DNA of 64,000 bases from Pusillimonas sp. TS35 (GCF_009857885.1 NZ_WWER01000001.1:186001-250000); one strand, 5' to 3'; positions 53,170-62,608 are shown, counted from the first letter of the stretch. The notes: a model not told the origin generated them from the sequence alone. Numbers and translations are program-made.

Positions 53170-56100
53170 TCACTTCTTGCCGCCGGGTGTGGCAGGCTGC
53201 GGCGTCTGCATCCAGAATGGCGGCTTGGCCCACATCGGCGACGCATACGTCATGCTCGTTCCCTTCGAAAAATTCGTGAAATCGTTCCACAGGCCCAGCG
53301 CACGCCCATTGCCCATGCCTTTGAAGCCGCCCTGCGCGAGCACGTCGGCAGCGAAGTGCGAACAGTTGGCGCATTTGAAGTCGAATGACTCGATGCCGCT
53401 TCCTGGCAGGCGCCCCTTGGCGTGGCTCATTGCATTGTCGACCGAGGCTCGGGGTATGCGTATTGTGTTGTATTCGAAGGGGCGCCCCGGAGCATACATC
53501 GAAGGTTGCCCTTGCGCTTCATTGAAGTCCGCAAAGTACGTTTTCTTGGGGCCTTGCGGGGTATCAATGATAGGCCCGCGCTTGGCGTTCTTTTCCGCAA
53601 ACCAGAAGCCACCGCCTTCTTTCTCGAAGATGACGGCAACGTGGCCGTCGGGGCCATCGGGCATCTTGGCAAATCCCACGCCAATATCCTTGCCGGTCGG
53701 AGAGGGCGCGAAGTTTTGCAGGTTTTCTTCGATGAGTGTGAAGCGGCCCGCGCGCGTCGAGAAAGTATCAGCTGGCCCCAATCCCCGTACTTGGCCAACG
53801 TAACTGCCTTTACCGAAGCTGGCGCTACGCACGTTCTTCGAGCCGAATGGCGCGAGCGAAGTGACAATATCGAAGGTGCCCGTTAGATAGTTGCCTTCGC
53901 TGTACTGCTCGATGCCGTTGGCCACGCCCATGCCAACGAGCGGGATTGCCACTTCCGGCGCGAAGACGGCCACGGGTGCGATCACCGCGCCCAATCCCAT
54001 CGATATGCCCAGCTCGCTCCATGAAAAGCCTTCGGCGCGCTTGCGCGGATCTTCTGACATCTGGATGCCCTGGCGCACGGCGTTCAGGCCGCCCGCGACC
54101 ACAGCGCCCACCGCCATCACGGCCAGCACGGCCAGGAAGGCAAAGTCGCCGTCGGGATCGATCAGATCGATCGGGTTTTGCGCCGCATAGACATACAGCG
54201 ATGGCGAATTGGCATAGCCGAGCGGGTCCGGTGACAGAAACAAGCCATGCAACGGGTTCATCAACCGTCGTTTCGATAGATAGAGCCCCGTTGAGGCAAG
54301 GTGGCGTTGGCCCCCGAATATCGGCTCGATGCCAAACGCGGAGGTCGACAGGGCTGACCCCGCGCCATCAAGAATGGAGGGCAGACCAAACGGCCGATAT
54401 CGATAGAGTTCGACCAGCGCTCCCTGGTCGTCGGCAAGCGCCACCAGGTTGTAGCGGCCATCGAACAGCAGGAAGTGTGTACCCTGCGCGCTATGGTAGG
54501 CCAGTGGCATTCCTGTCGTTGCATGGACCGTCTTTTGCCTGACGGGGATGCCGCCTTCGCTTTCCTGGTCTGCCGAATCGCCAAAATAATGCAGTCGCCG
54601 CGCCGGCCTTCCCTGTTCACTGATAACAATGGGCCGGCCTAGCGCGTCATAGCGCAGACTCAGTATCGTGGTGGCGCCGGATTTGACGGTGGTAACGCGG
54701 CCCAGTGCGTCGGCACGATAAGTGAAGGCGCCGTCGCCGGCCAAGATGCCTTGCGCGGAATGGTTGAACGCGGAGATTCCGTCGCTTTGTATCTGGTGGC
54801 CGGGAAGGTAGGCATAGTTGCGGGCGGGCTCGCCCGTGTGGGTGGCCGTCAGCCGAGCGTCGCTGGCGTTGTAGGTGAATGTCTCTTTATCAGTGGCGCC
54901 TGTTGCCGCTACAGCGGCCGCTGCGATCGCGGCGTCTTGAGCCGCCTGAGTGGGGGCGTCCGGCAGCGGCAGGGTGAAGTTCTTTTGCGCGCTGGCCAGC
55001 CGATATTTTGCGTCGAATGCAAAATACGACAGCGCCGGCGCCTGGCCGCGCAAGGCCTCGATGCGCCGTCTGTTCGCTTTGTCGTGGCGGTAGCTGATAC
55101 GTTGGTCCGCACCTGCGGTGCTGGACGCTGCGAGATCGACGAGGCGTTTGCGTTCGTCATACTGCGCCTTGACGGCGAGGGCGCCGGGCAGCGCGGCTGT
55201 CCCAAAATGACCGCCTCCACTGGGCTTGAGCGCCGCAAGCAGATTGACGCCGGACCCTAGCGTGCCGGCTGCTGTTTCCTCAATGCGGGTAAGGGTGCCA
55301 TTCAGATCGTGGCTGTGTTTCTCGGTGCGTCCGTCCGGCCAGATGCGCTGCACCTCGCCGCTGCTATCGTCGAAGCTGCGCCGGATGGTGGCGCCACCGC
55401 TTGTCTCGCTGATCAGCCGGCCATGGCTGTCGTAGGCGCGCAGTACTGTTTCGCCGCCGAGGTCGGCACGCACTAGCCTGCCCATGCCGTCATAATGGAA
55501 TTGATGCGCGGGGAGGGCGTCGACCCCGGCGGGGGTTGCGGTATTGGTGATGGCCGCCAGCCGTCCCGCTGCGTCATAACCATACTGAAACGCCAGGCCG
55601 CCCCCCAGGGTCTCTTGCGCGATGCGTCCGTCGGCGCCGTAAGCGCGCGTGGTGGTCACGCCGTTGGGGTAGGACAAGGCCCGCAGTCGGCCGACACCGT
55701 CATACGCGTAGGTGGAGACTTCGCCGGATGGATCGGTGTAGCGAATTGGGCGGGCCAACCCGTCCAGGTCCCAGCGGTGCCGCACGGCCAGCCCCGCTGT
55801 GTCGTAGACTTCCTCCACGCGCTGCCCCAGCGCGTCGTACGCAATGGTTTTGACGCGCCCAAAGGCGTCGGTCTGCCGCACCAACCGGTCTGCGGCATCG
55901 TAGCCAAACGCAATTGATGATCCGTCGGGGTCTATCGCGGCGTTGCGGCGATTGCGCGCGTCGTAGGTGTAACGTTTGACGATCGACGAGATCGAGCCGT
56001 CGGGCTCGATATGCCGGTTTTCAGTCCTGATCAGGTTGGCCGCGCCGTCGTAGTCGTAGCGCTCCTCGTTGCCCATGGGGTCAGTCTGGCTGATCAGGCG

Positions 56101-58893
56101 CCCGAGTCCATCGTACGCAAAGTGTGTGGTGCCGCCGCGCGGCCCGATGATACGCACGATACGGTCCGCAGCATCATAGAAGTACTTGGTCACCAGGCCT
56201 ATCGCCGTCGTGGGGTCATCGGCAAACGTCGCCACGGTTTCCTCGATGAGCCGATACTTCTCGTCGTAGTGGTAGCTTGTACTGGCCAGGGCGCGCACGG
56301 TGCCGCTGCCGTCATCGCCGATTGTCTCCACACGCTCGACCAGATTGCCGCTGCGCCAGGTTAGCGACACTTCAGTGCCGTCGGCGTGTATGGTTTTTTG
56401 CAGGCGCGCGAATGCGTCAAGCTGGTAATGCGTGGCTACGCCGTCAGAGCCGATTTCCTGTGTCACGCGGCCGCTGCGGTCATGCACATTGCGGGCCGTC
56501 AACTGGGCGCCGTCGGCACCGGCATGGCTTACTTTGATCAGCAGACCGCGCTCGTCGAACACGCGGTCAACCTTCATGCCCTCGGGCCCAATTGTGCGCG
56601 TGGCGAAGCCGCGATAATCAAAGTCCGAGGCCACGGTGCGCGGCGTTGCCGTATTGGCTGCCATGATTACTTTCACCGGATAGCCGAGTACATCGCGTTC
56701 GAATTGATCCACAATGCGCGGGCCCAGGCCTGCTTCCTTGTAATCGCCGCTTGGTCGCTCGATGGCGGCGAGCCTGCGGTCGGTGTCGTAATGAATGAAG
56801 ATGCGCGGGTCATCGCCATTGACGGAGGGAGGCGATACGGCTTCAGTCTGGCCGAGCGCATTCACGAGCTTGTCGGTGCTGTTTCCATTGCCGTCGATGA
56901 TCGAGACGTCGTAGCCGAAGGCGTCATAGGCAGTTTCGTTGACGAGGTTGAGCCCGCCGACGTCAAAAACCTGGCGCACCAGGCGGCTCGCTCCTGCGCC
57001 GGTTGTGCCGTACGTCATTTCATTGCGCGTGCCGTCGGGCAAGGTCGTTGCGGTCGCCTGGCCTTTGGCATTGTGTTCGAAGCGTGTCTCCGACGCCTGT
57101 ACTGTACCGTCGGGCAGCGTGGCATCCGGGTGGCGGATGCGCTTGAGCTTGCCGGTATTGGTGGGCGCACCGGGGGTCAGATCGAAATCGTAGTCGTAGC
57201 GCACCCGCCCGCCGGCTTCGTTGCGCTCTTCAACCAGCAACTGGTAGGTGGGTTCATAACCGCCGCGCCAAATGATGCGGCTGGGCGCCGGAAAACCCGC
57301 CGCTGCTGTAAGCTCGCGCCGCAGCAGCTTGCCGCGCATACGCGGGTCGGGGTTGGCATCATCATAGACATTCAGCTCCGAGCTGGCATCGGGCAATGTC
57401 GTCGAAGCCAGATTGCCCTGGCTATCATAGGTGTAGCCGATGGCGGCCACACGATAAGACTTGTCCTTGACCAAGCGGTAACGCCGGTCGAGCAGATCGC
57501 CGCGATAATTGAACGTATAGGTTTCCACGCCGAAGTCGGGGTTCATGACTTCGACTCGCACAGCACCGATATTGATAAACAGTGCACTGTGGGGCACATA
57601 TTGCAGCTGGGTATAGCAAAACTGAAACAGGTAATCGCCGTACAGCTGTTCCGTTACCCGGGCAAAGCTGAACGACGCCGGGTCATCGTCATAATAGTTT
57701 TCCAGGTACACATTGCCCTGCGTATCCGCGACTCGCACAATGTTGTGGCGGATCAGCGGGTGATCGAACGGATCGGCGTATACATAGATGCGGTCGATGC
57801 CATCCGGATGGTCGGTTGTCGGCGGCGACACCACGCGCGTCAGCTGCATCGTCTGTTCATCATGCTCATACCGCCAGCGCCGTCCTGCCGGGTCGCTGAT
57901 TGCAGTCAACAGGCCGCAGTTGTCGTACTCAAAGTGCAAAAAGCGGTCATCGTCGTCGCGCACCTCGGCGACACGGTTCTCGGTGTCGTAGGTAAAGCGC
58001 AGCGCATTGCCGTGGCGGTCCCGCAGCCATACGATAGGGATGCGCTCCGCTTCGGTCCAGCCGGCGGGCCGTTCAAAACGCATGGTGGTGCCGCCTTCGC
58101 CATGCACCTCGTACGTCTGTACCTGGCCGGCTACTGGCTCAAGCTTCTCGAACACGCCGCGCGGGGGTTCGAAGCCGGCGCCGGTCGGCTTGAATATGTC
58201 CTCGTGCAGGTTGCGCCAAAGTGCGATTGTGCCGTTGGAAAGTTCGCGCACGTACAGGTTGTAGTTGTGGTCGAAATTCCAGCCGAACGGCCCGAACACT
58301 GCAATGCCGCTGCGATAGCTGCGTCTGATCGCAAGCGGCAGCACGGTATTGGCGATCTCCAGATCGGTTTCGTCCAGAAAGAATGCGCCGTTGAACAGGT
58401 CCACCGGGTCGCCGCCATCGGTCTTGATCTTGGGCTTTTCCGAGGACACTTGCTTTTCGGGCTGCCCCGCCGGAGGGCGTGTGGGCTCCTCTCCCGGCGG
58501 TGGTGGCGCATCCGGCGGCGTATCCGGTGTTTCTTCGCCTTGTGTACCGGCTTCTTTGGGGGCGGGGGCGCCTTGTTTGTCACCCGAGTCGCCTTCGTTC
58601 GGGTTCGGCTGGGCCTCATCCGGAGGTGTGGCGGGCGTATCGGTTGGCTGTGCATCCGTACCCGGACCGCCGCCCCCGCCAGAGGCAACGCACTCGTCAT
58701 GCATGTTCTGCCAGAAGTTGGGCGACTTGTCGCCGCGGCCGGTGTCCGGATTCTGGGTGTTGAATGCATCAGCAAAAGCCAGCACATCGCAGGCGCTGTT
58801 GCTGGTGAACTTGTCGCCGGCGCTGTACTGCTTACTGTCGTAGGTAAACGGTTTGGCGCTCTTGGGCAGGGTAACAGTGTATTTGTCCGGCAC
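53170..58893 (-). CDS. Rhs/YD-repeat protein with putative papain-fold hydrolase C-terminus
   Basis: This is a 1907-residue polymorphic-toxin-like protein. Residues 1-75 form a small unrecognised domain, then a Pro/Glu/Gly-rich linker runs to about 155. The DUF6531-like entry KTDGGDPVDLFNGAFFLDET follows near 158, then a long series of YD repeats. The Rhs core ends at about 1582 with LYVYAAQNPIDLIDPDGD. Two hydrophobic segments (about 1584-1602 and 1628-1660) precede a C-terminal domain with H1751 (DGHVAVIF) before C1841/C1844 (FKCANCSHFAADVL). That order suits a permuted NlpC/P60- or LRAT-type hydrolase. There is no PAAR domain and no immunity gene. The start is GTG with AAGGAGAGG upstream, 20 bp after the 285-residue gene. 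Confidence 0.9.
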   Translation of the reverse strand: MPDKYTVTLPKSAKPFTYDSKQYSAGDKFTSNSACDVLAFADAFNTQNPDTGRGDKSPNFWQNMHDECVASGGGGGPGTDAQPTDTPATPPDEAQPNPNEGDSGDKQGAPAPKEAGTQGEETPDTPPDAPPPPGEEPTRPPAGQPEKQVSSEKPKIKTDGGDPVDLFNGAFFLDETDLEIANTVLPLAIRRSYRSGIAVFGPFGWNFDHNYNLYVRELSNGTIALWRNLHEDIFKPTGAGFEPPRGVFEKLEPVAGQVQTYEVHGEGGTTMRFERPAGWTEAERIPIVWLRDRHGNALRFTYDTENRVAEVRDDDDRFLHFEYDNCGLLTAISDPAGRRWRYEHDEQTMQLTRVVSPPTTDHPDGIDRIYVYADPFDHPLIRHNIVRVADTQGNVYLENYYDDDPASFSFARVTEQLYGDYLFQFCYTQLQYVPHSALFINIGAVRVEVMNPDFGVETYTFNYRGDLLDRRYRLVKDKSYRVAAIGYTYDSQGNLASTTLPDASSELNVYDDANPDPRMRGKLLRRELTAAAGFPAPSRIIWRGGYEPTYQLLVEERNEAGGRVRYDYDFDLTPGAPTNTGKLKRIRHPDATLPDGTVQASETRFEHNAKGQATATTLPDGTRNEMTYGTTGAGASRLVRQVFDVGGLNLVNETAYDAFGYDVSIIDGNGNSTDKLVNALGQTEAVSPPSVNGDDPRIFIHYDTDRRLAAIERPSGDYKEAGLGPRIVDQFERDVLGYPVKVIMAANTATPRTVASDFDYRGFATRTIGPEGMKVDRVFDERGLLIKVSHAGADGAQLTARNVHDRSGRVTQEIGSDGVATHYQLDAFARLQKTIHADGTEVSLTWRSGNLVERVETIGDDGSGTVRALASTSYHYDEKYRLIEETVATFADDPTTAIGLVTKYFYDAADRIVRIIGPRGGTTHFAYDGLGRLISQTDPMGNEERYDYDGAANLIRTENRHIEPDGSISSIVKRYTYDARNRRNAAIDPDGSSIAFGYDAADRLVRQTDAFGRVKTIAYDALGQRVEEVYDTAGLAVRHRWDLDGLARPIRYTDPSGEVSTYAYDGVGRLRALSYPNGVTTTRAYGADGRIAQETLGGGLAFQYGYDAAGRLAAITNTATPAGVDALPAHQFHYDGMGRLVRADLGGETVLRAYDSHGRLISETSGGATIRRSFDDSSGEVQRIWPDGRTEKHSHDLNGTLTRIEETAAGTLGSGVNLLAALKPSGGGHFGTAALPGALAVKAQYDERKRLVDLAASSTAGADQRISYRHDKANRRRIEALRGQAPALSYFAFDAKYRLASAQKNFTLPLPDAPTQAAQDAAIAAAAVAATGATDKETFTYNASDARLTATHTGEPARNYAYLPGHQIQSDGISAFNHSAQGILAGDGAFTYRADALGRVTTVKSGATTILSLRYDALGRPIVISEQGRPARRLHYFGDSADQESEGGIPVRQKTVHATTGMPLAYHSAQGTHFLLFDGRYNLVALADDQGALVELYRYRPFGLPSILDGAGSALSTSAFGIEPIFGGQRHLASTGLYLSKRRLMNPLHGLFLSPDPLGYANSPSLYVYAAQNPIDLIDPDGDFAFLAVLAVMAVGAVVAGGLNAVRQGIQMSEDPRKRAEGFSWSELGISMGLGAVIAPVAVFAPEVAIPLVGMGVANGIEQYSEGNYLTGTFDIVTSLAPFGSKNVRSASFGKGSYVGQVRGLGPADTFSTRAGRFTLIEENLQNFAPSPTGKDIGVGFAKMPDGPDGHVAVIFEKEGGGFWFAEKNAKRGPIIDTPQGPKKTYFADFNEAQGQPSMYAPGRPFEYNTIRIPRASVDNAMSHAKGRLPGSGIESFDFKCANCSHFAADVLAQGGFKGMGNGRALGLWNDFTNFSKGTSMTYASPMWAKPPFWMQTPQPATPGGKK

Positions 58894-58913
58894 GGCCCTC
58901 TCCTTGTTCCCGT

Positions 58914-59771
58914 TCAGCGTATGGCCACCACCACCGCCCGGTTTCCATCCCAGACGAGGTCGCCGTCGTTGATGTCAACGTCGACCGAGGCGATTTGCGA
59001 CGCGGTATCGAGGAATGCGGCCAGATCGGCCGTCAGTTGGTGGCACTCGGCATCTGTCATGACCCGGCCCGCGATGTCGACGATCTCACAAGGGCGTTCG
59101 GGATCCGTAATAAATCGTTCGATCAGCACATGTTTCGGCCTGCCAGTGCGCCGATCTCGGCCCAGATGGATTTCCAGGGCATCGCGCACAAGCTCGTTGC
59201 GCGTTACGGTAATGGACGCGGGTTGGCCAAAATAGTCGATTTCGACGCCAACGACGTCTTCGACTTTAGCCATAGCCAACTCGGGGTGGCATGCGGCGAT
59301 CGTCTGCATGATCTCTGCGGTGCGTGCCAATTCACGGCCAGCAGCGTCGTCACGTGCAATATTCAGGATGAATTCTTCGCTGCTGTGGCCATCCCCCGCT
59401 GCCACGTGCCAGACACTGGACGTATGGCCTTCTTTGATATTCCATAGGTCACAGTGGCCGCCGTGCAAATCGAGCCGCGTCTCAACGAAACGCCGTGCTG
59501 CCTGCGCCGACTGCTGGAACGACAGCACGTGATGCTGCAGCGCACTCAGCCGAAGCAGGGCGAGATCGGCATTTGCGCCGATGGCCTGGTCGAACAGCTG
59601 ATGCGCGTAGCGCTGCCATTTGTCGTGATCCACGCCGCCGATCAGGCTGCGCGGCACGATGCCATGGAACGGGCCATCGTCCGTCGCTGTGCCGATACGG
59701 TCGGGGCCATGGTAGACGCTGAACGTTGGCGCCACCGGCTCCGTGCCGGAGGCGCCCGCGAGACGGGTCAT
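58914..59771 (-). CDS. Unrecognised 285-residue protein between the 707-residue protein and Rhs
   Basis: I do not recognise this family. The protein is soluble, without signal peptide or membrane segment. Its central part, SSVWHVAAGDGHSSEEFILNI and ELARTAEIMQTIAACHPELAMAKVEDV, and its end, DINDGDLVWDGNRAVVVAI, faintly recall the N-lobe and metal-binding segment of kinase-like or aminoglycoside-phosphotransferase folds. The usual catalytic lysine and H-x-D are not evident, so any such fold may be inactive. It starts with ATG after GAGGG, 11 bp from the upstream gene and 20 bp before the Rhs gene. Tight coupling suggests a chaperone, adaptor or modifier of the Rhs protein; that is inference. 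Confidence 0.6.
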   Translation of the reverse strand: MTRLAGASGTEPVAPTFSVYHGPDRIGTATDDGPFHGIVPRSLIGGVDHDKWQRYAHQLFDQAIGANADLALLRLSALQHHVLSFQQSAQAARRFVETRLDLHGGHCDLWNIKEGHTSSVWHVAAGDGHSSEEFILNIARDDAAGRELARTAEIMQTIAACHPELAMAKVEDVVGVEIDYFGQPASITVTRNELVRDALEIHLGRDRRTGRPKHVLIERFITDPERPCEIVDIAGRVMTDAECHQLTADLAAFLDTASQIASVDVDINDGDLVWDGNRAVVVAIR

Positions 59772-59782
59772 GATGGCATCCC

Positions 59783-61906
59783 TCAGCGGCGTTTCGTCTG
59801 CGCGCGCTTGGGTTTCTTTTCAGCGCCTATGTCAGTGGCGGGGTTGGCGCCAGGGTTCTTCTCGCGCGTGAACGCCACACCCATCGCCGCAAGCTTCATT
59901 TTTTGCGCCTGCGCTTCGTCCATCTTGGTGATGCGCGCGAGATCAGTGCTGCGTAAGGTGAGCACATCGGCGAGAGACAGCGTCTTAGCGTCCTGCTTCA
60001 GGTATTCCGCGACGCGGGACACCACTTCCTTGGGCAGCCTCGATGCGGCCTGGCCGCCAATAAGTTCGCGCCCAACGCGGCTCTGCAAGATTCTGTATTC
60101 GAGCTGCTTGGCAAAGAAGTTGGTCTCGACGAACTTTCGGGGAACGGCCGTCGGATCGTTCAGGCTCTTGAGCGTTTCGGTGCGCATATAGTTCGACAGC
60201 TCATTCACCTGCTGCAGGGTATAGCGGGCTTCTGATACGCGGCCTGTTGGCGCCGTTGTCATGACGGTGGACTGCGAGGCTGCCGTGACGCGCGCTTTCT
60301 CGGCGCATTCGATACAGGGCTCGCCATCCACCGCGTGCGCATGCGTTGCCATGGAGGCAAGCGGTGCCGCCGCCCCAGCGGCCATGTATTGCGCCGCATA
60401 ATTGCCTGTAGCGCGCAAGACTGCATAGCGGGCGGGAATAGGGCGGACTGCGACGACCCGTTCGTCGAGTGGGTGCCGCACCTGTTCCGACGCACAGCAG
60501 CATAGCCCGCGCGTCGTGATCATCAGCACCTGCTCCTCGCCGATTTGCTTGGTCGGTTTTGTCGATACGAGGTTTACCTGTACCTGGCGCCGCGCGTGGC
60601 CGGCCCACGCCTGAATGGTATCTGGGCAATCGACGCAGACTTCGCTGCCCTCGTAACAGATATGCCCCCCAGCTTCGGCATTGATGTTCAGCGTCTCGCC
60701 GTTGGGCGTGACCACGACGCTGGTCGAGCCGTGCGTCGCTTCGTTAATGAGGTCGTTATACGATTCAATGCGGTAGCCGGCAGGCGCGTCGTAGGTGACC
60801 GAATCCTGAACCTGTGTGCGGTAACACTGGTAATGCACGTCCCAGCAATCGATGAAACAGGCGCGCGCGCCCACAATGCGCTCGGCGGGGATATCGTGTT
60901 TACTTGCAACCGGCGCATTGGCCGACGCAATCGAGGTTGATTCCGACTTGCGGTCGTAGTCCATGACGGGCGTGGTCGTCAGGTGGCTTGTGTCCAGCCG
61001 CAGCGCCACGCAGAAATCGTCCTGGTCCTTTGGTTGGGCCACCACCAGAAAGAACTCTTGTATCCCCTCGACCGGACGCGGGCCGCGCACAAAGCCCGAT
61101 GGCTCTTCCAACGTATGTGGCCGAGGCTGCACGAAGAAAACGGCGCGGTTGGTACCCAAATGGTAGCTATCCAGCAGGTGATACATTTGCGAGATCTGGG
61201 TCGAATACGAAAAGGTTTCGCGCTTTTCCTGGCCCACGTCGGTGGAGCGCGAAGCCATGCCTTCCTGTGCATTCAGTTGCTTGGTGCCCCATTGGCCATT
61301 GGGTGCGGTGTAGGTGAAACCGCCGCCCGTACCCGCATAAGACGCTTGCGCGCCAAAGCCGCCGCCGCCCATGTCGACGTCAAGAATCTCCGTTGATTGG
61401 GTGGTGCCGCTCGATTTGGTGACGTTGAGCGACTCGATAGATCGCGATTGCTTCTCTTTGGTGTCGGTGGCCAGTTCGTAGAGTTCGCGCTTTTTCGGCT
61501 CAAAATCCATGAAGAAGGGATAGTCCGCGAGCTCCATGCCACGCGTACCCGCTTTGGGCCCAACCAGTACTTGCAGAATCGCACCGTGGCAGGGGTTGTA
61601 GGAATTGAGGAGTTCTGTGAGCCCCGGTATCGTCGATACATCGACACCGTTCCAGTCGATTGAACCCTGGACCTCCTGGTCTAGCGGCTGGTAGCCCGTG
61701 AGTGTCGCCGTTACCTTGAGATAAGTGATCCGATACTTGGGATAGATCTGATTTTCTTCTTCAGGGGCATATTTGAATACCGCCAGAGAGGTTTGCCACT
61801 TGCCGGGGAAACGCGCATCGCAGATACGCGGGTCAATCATGTCTTCGGTCACGCAGATGCGTTCCCAAGGAATATCGGTTGGCAGGCTAAGCTTGAAGTT
61901 AGACAC
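59783..61906 (-). CDS. Unrecognised 707-residue cysteine-rich protein, first gene of the Rhs operon
   Basis: I do not recognise this protein. It has no signal peptide or membrane helix. Residues 1-150 look beta-rich. A Gly/Ser/Thr-rich stretch at about 164-205 (for example DMGGGGFGAQASYAGTGGG) is low in charge and could form beta hairpins. Cysteines cluster at 350, 354 and 361, at 417, 424 and 427 (CVDC), at 469-471 (CCC) and at 531 and 534 (CIEC), suggesting metal sites or disulfides. The C-terminal ~100 residues are helical, ending in a lysine/arginine-rich tail. The GTG start at 61906 has GGAG six bases before it. It heads the operon, so it may assemble, carry or deliver the Rhs protein. 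Confidence 0.6.
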   Translation of the reverse strand: MSNFKLSLPTDIPWERICVTEDMIDPRICDARFPGKWQTSLAVFKYAPEEENQIYPKYRITYLKVTATLTGYQPLDQEVQGSIDWNGVDVSTIPGLTELLNSYNPCHGAILQVLVGPKAGTRGMELADYPFFMDFEPKKRELYELATDTKEKQSRSIESLNVTKSSGTTQSTEILDVDMGGGGFGAQASYAGTGGGFTYTAPNGQWGTKQLNAQEGMASRSTDVGQEKRETFSYSTQISQMYHLLDSYHLGTNRAVFFVQPRPHTLEEPSGFVRGPRPVEGIQEFFLVVAQPKDQDDFCVALRLDTSHLTTTPVMDYDRKSESTSIASANAPVASKHDIPAERIVGARACFIDCWDVHYQCYRTQVQDSVTYDAPAGYRIESYNDLINEATHGSTSVVVTPNGETLNINAEAGGHICYEGSEVCVDCPDTIQAWAGHARRQVQVNLVSTKPTKQIGEEQVLMITTRGLCCCASEQVRHPLDERVVAVRPIPARYAVLRATGNYAAQYMAAGAAAPLASMATHAHAVDGEPCIECAEKARVTAASQSTVMTTAPTGRVSEARYTLQQVNELSNYMRTETLKSLNDPTAVPRKFVETNFFAKQLEYRILQSRVGRELIGGQAASRLPKEVVSRVAEYLKQDAKTLSLADVLTLRSTDLARITKMDEAQAQKMKLAAMGVAFTREKNPGANPATDIGAEKKPKRAQTKRR

Positions 61907-62569
61907 GTTCTTCTCCTTCTTGGTGGATTCCCCACGTGACGACTATCGATATTCGATGTTCGCGAACGCCACCCGCCTGCATGCTGGCAAGTCCGGTGTG
62001 AGCCTGGCGCCTTCCGGCCAAGGCAGGCCGCAATCCGCTTTAACTTACGAAACCAACCGGAGACTCATGATTTGTTTCCGCTTTTCCCTTTACCCCATTC
62101 TGATGTGTGCGTTGGCAATTTCGGCGCGCTGCTGTGGCCGTTGAGAGAGGCACCACAGCTGGTCAACACGCCGTTCGGTTGAGTGCCCGATATGCCGAAA
62201 AGATTAATATTTCCTTTCAAAATATTTGAAAGAAATGATTACTGAATATATTAAAAATGATATTTATATATCTTTGTGTATCGGAAATAAGAAAGCTTAT
62301 AGTGTTTGCCCGAATGAACTAAGTTGTCAGCGGGCAACAAGGAAATAATGAGTCACAATTAATCTGATGGTGCAAAGGTTTGGTTTGGCGGCTGAGGCGG
62401 CCGCAAATACAGGCGCCCCATCTATATCTATATATGTCACAAGGCAAGGTTGATGTCCCCTGGCGGGGAGGATGTCAAATCCCCCGGCGGTAGGCTCGCC
62501 CAAACATACACTGGCGTTTTCGCCGCGCCGCCTCAGGCACTGCTGCCCGTATGGCTGACGCTGTAGCGG
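61907..62569. other. Gene-free, partly AT-rich region upstream of the Rhs operon
   Basis: About 660 bp without a convincing gene. The part at 62195-62330 is markedly A/T-rich compared with the rest of the window and contains a perfect hairpin-like inverted repeat. An open frame at 62327-62587 (minus) has no recognisable features. This region must hold the promoter of the three-gene Rhs operon. Confidence 0.6.
62214..62232. repeat. Perfect inverted repeat in the AT-rich region
   Basis: CTTTCAAA and TTTGAAAG are eight-base arms around ATA. It lies about 310 bp upstream of the 707-residue gene and could be an operator for the Rhs operon. Confidence 0.5.
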
Positions 62570-62608
62570 TTCAACGTTCATGTTCAACGTTCATGTTCAA
62601 CGTTCACC
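62570..62608. repeat. 13-bp tandem repeat, three copies, reaching the aldo-keto reductase stop codon
   Basis: TTCAACGTTCATG is repeated at 62570-62582 and 62583-62595, and a third copy at 62596-62608 differs in the last two bases and includes the stop codon of the aldo-keto reductase gene. The array therefore starts at the end of the gene and extends downstream. Confidence 0.85.

Noticed and set aside
62327-62587. 86-codon minus-strand open frame downstream of the aldo-keto reductase
   Set aside because: It overlaps the tandem repeat, shows no domain, and its start lies within the repeat units.
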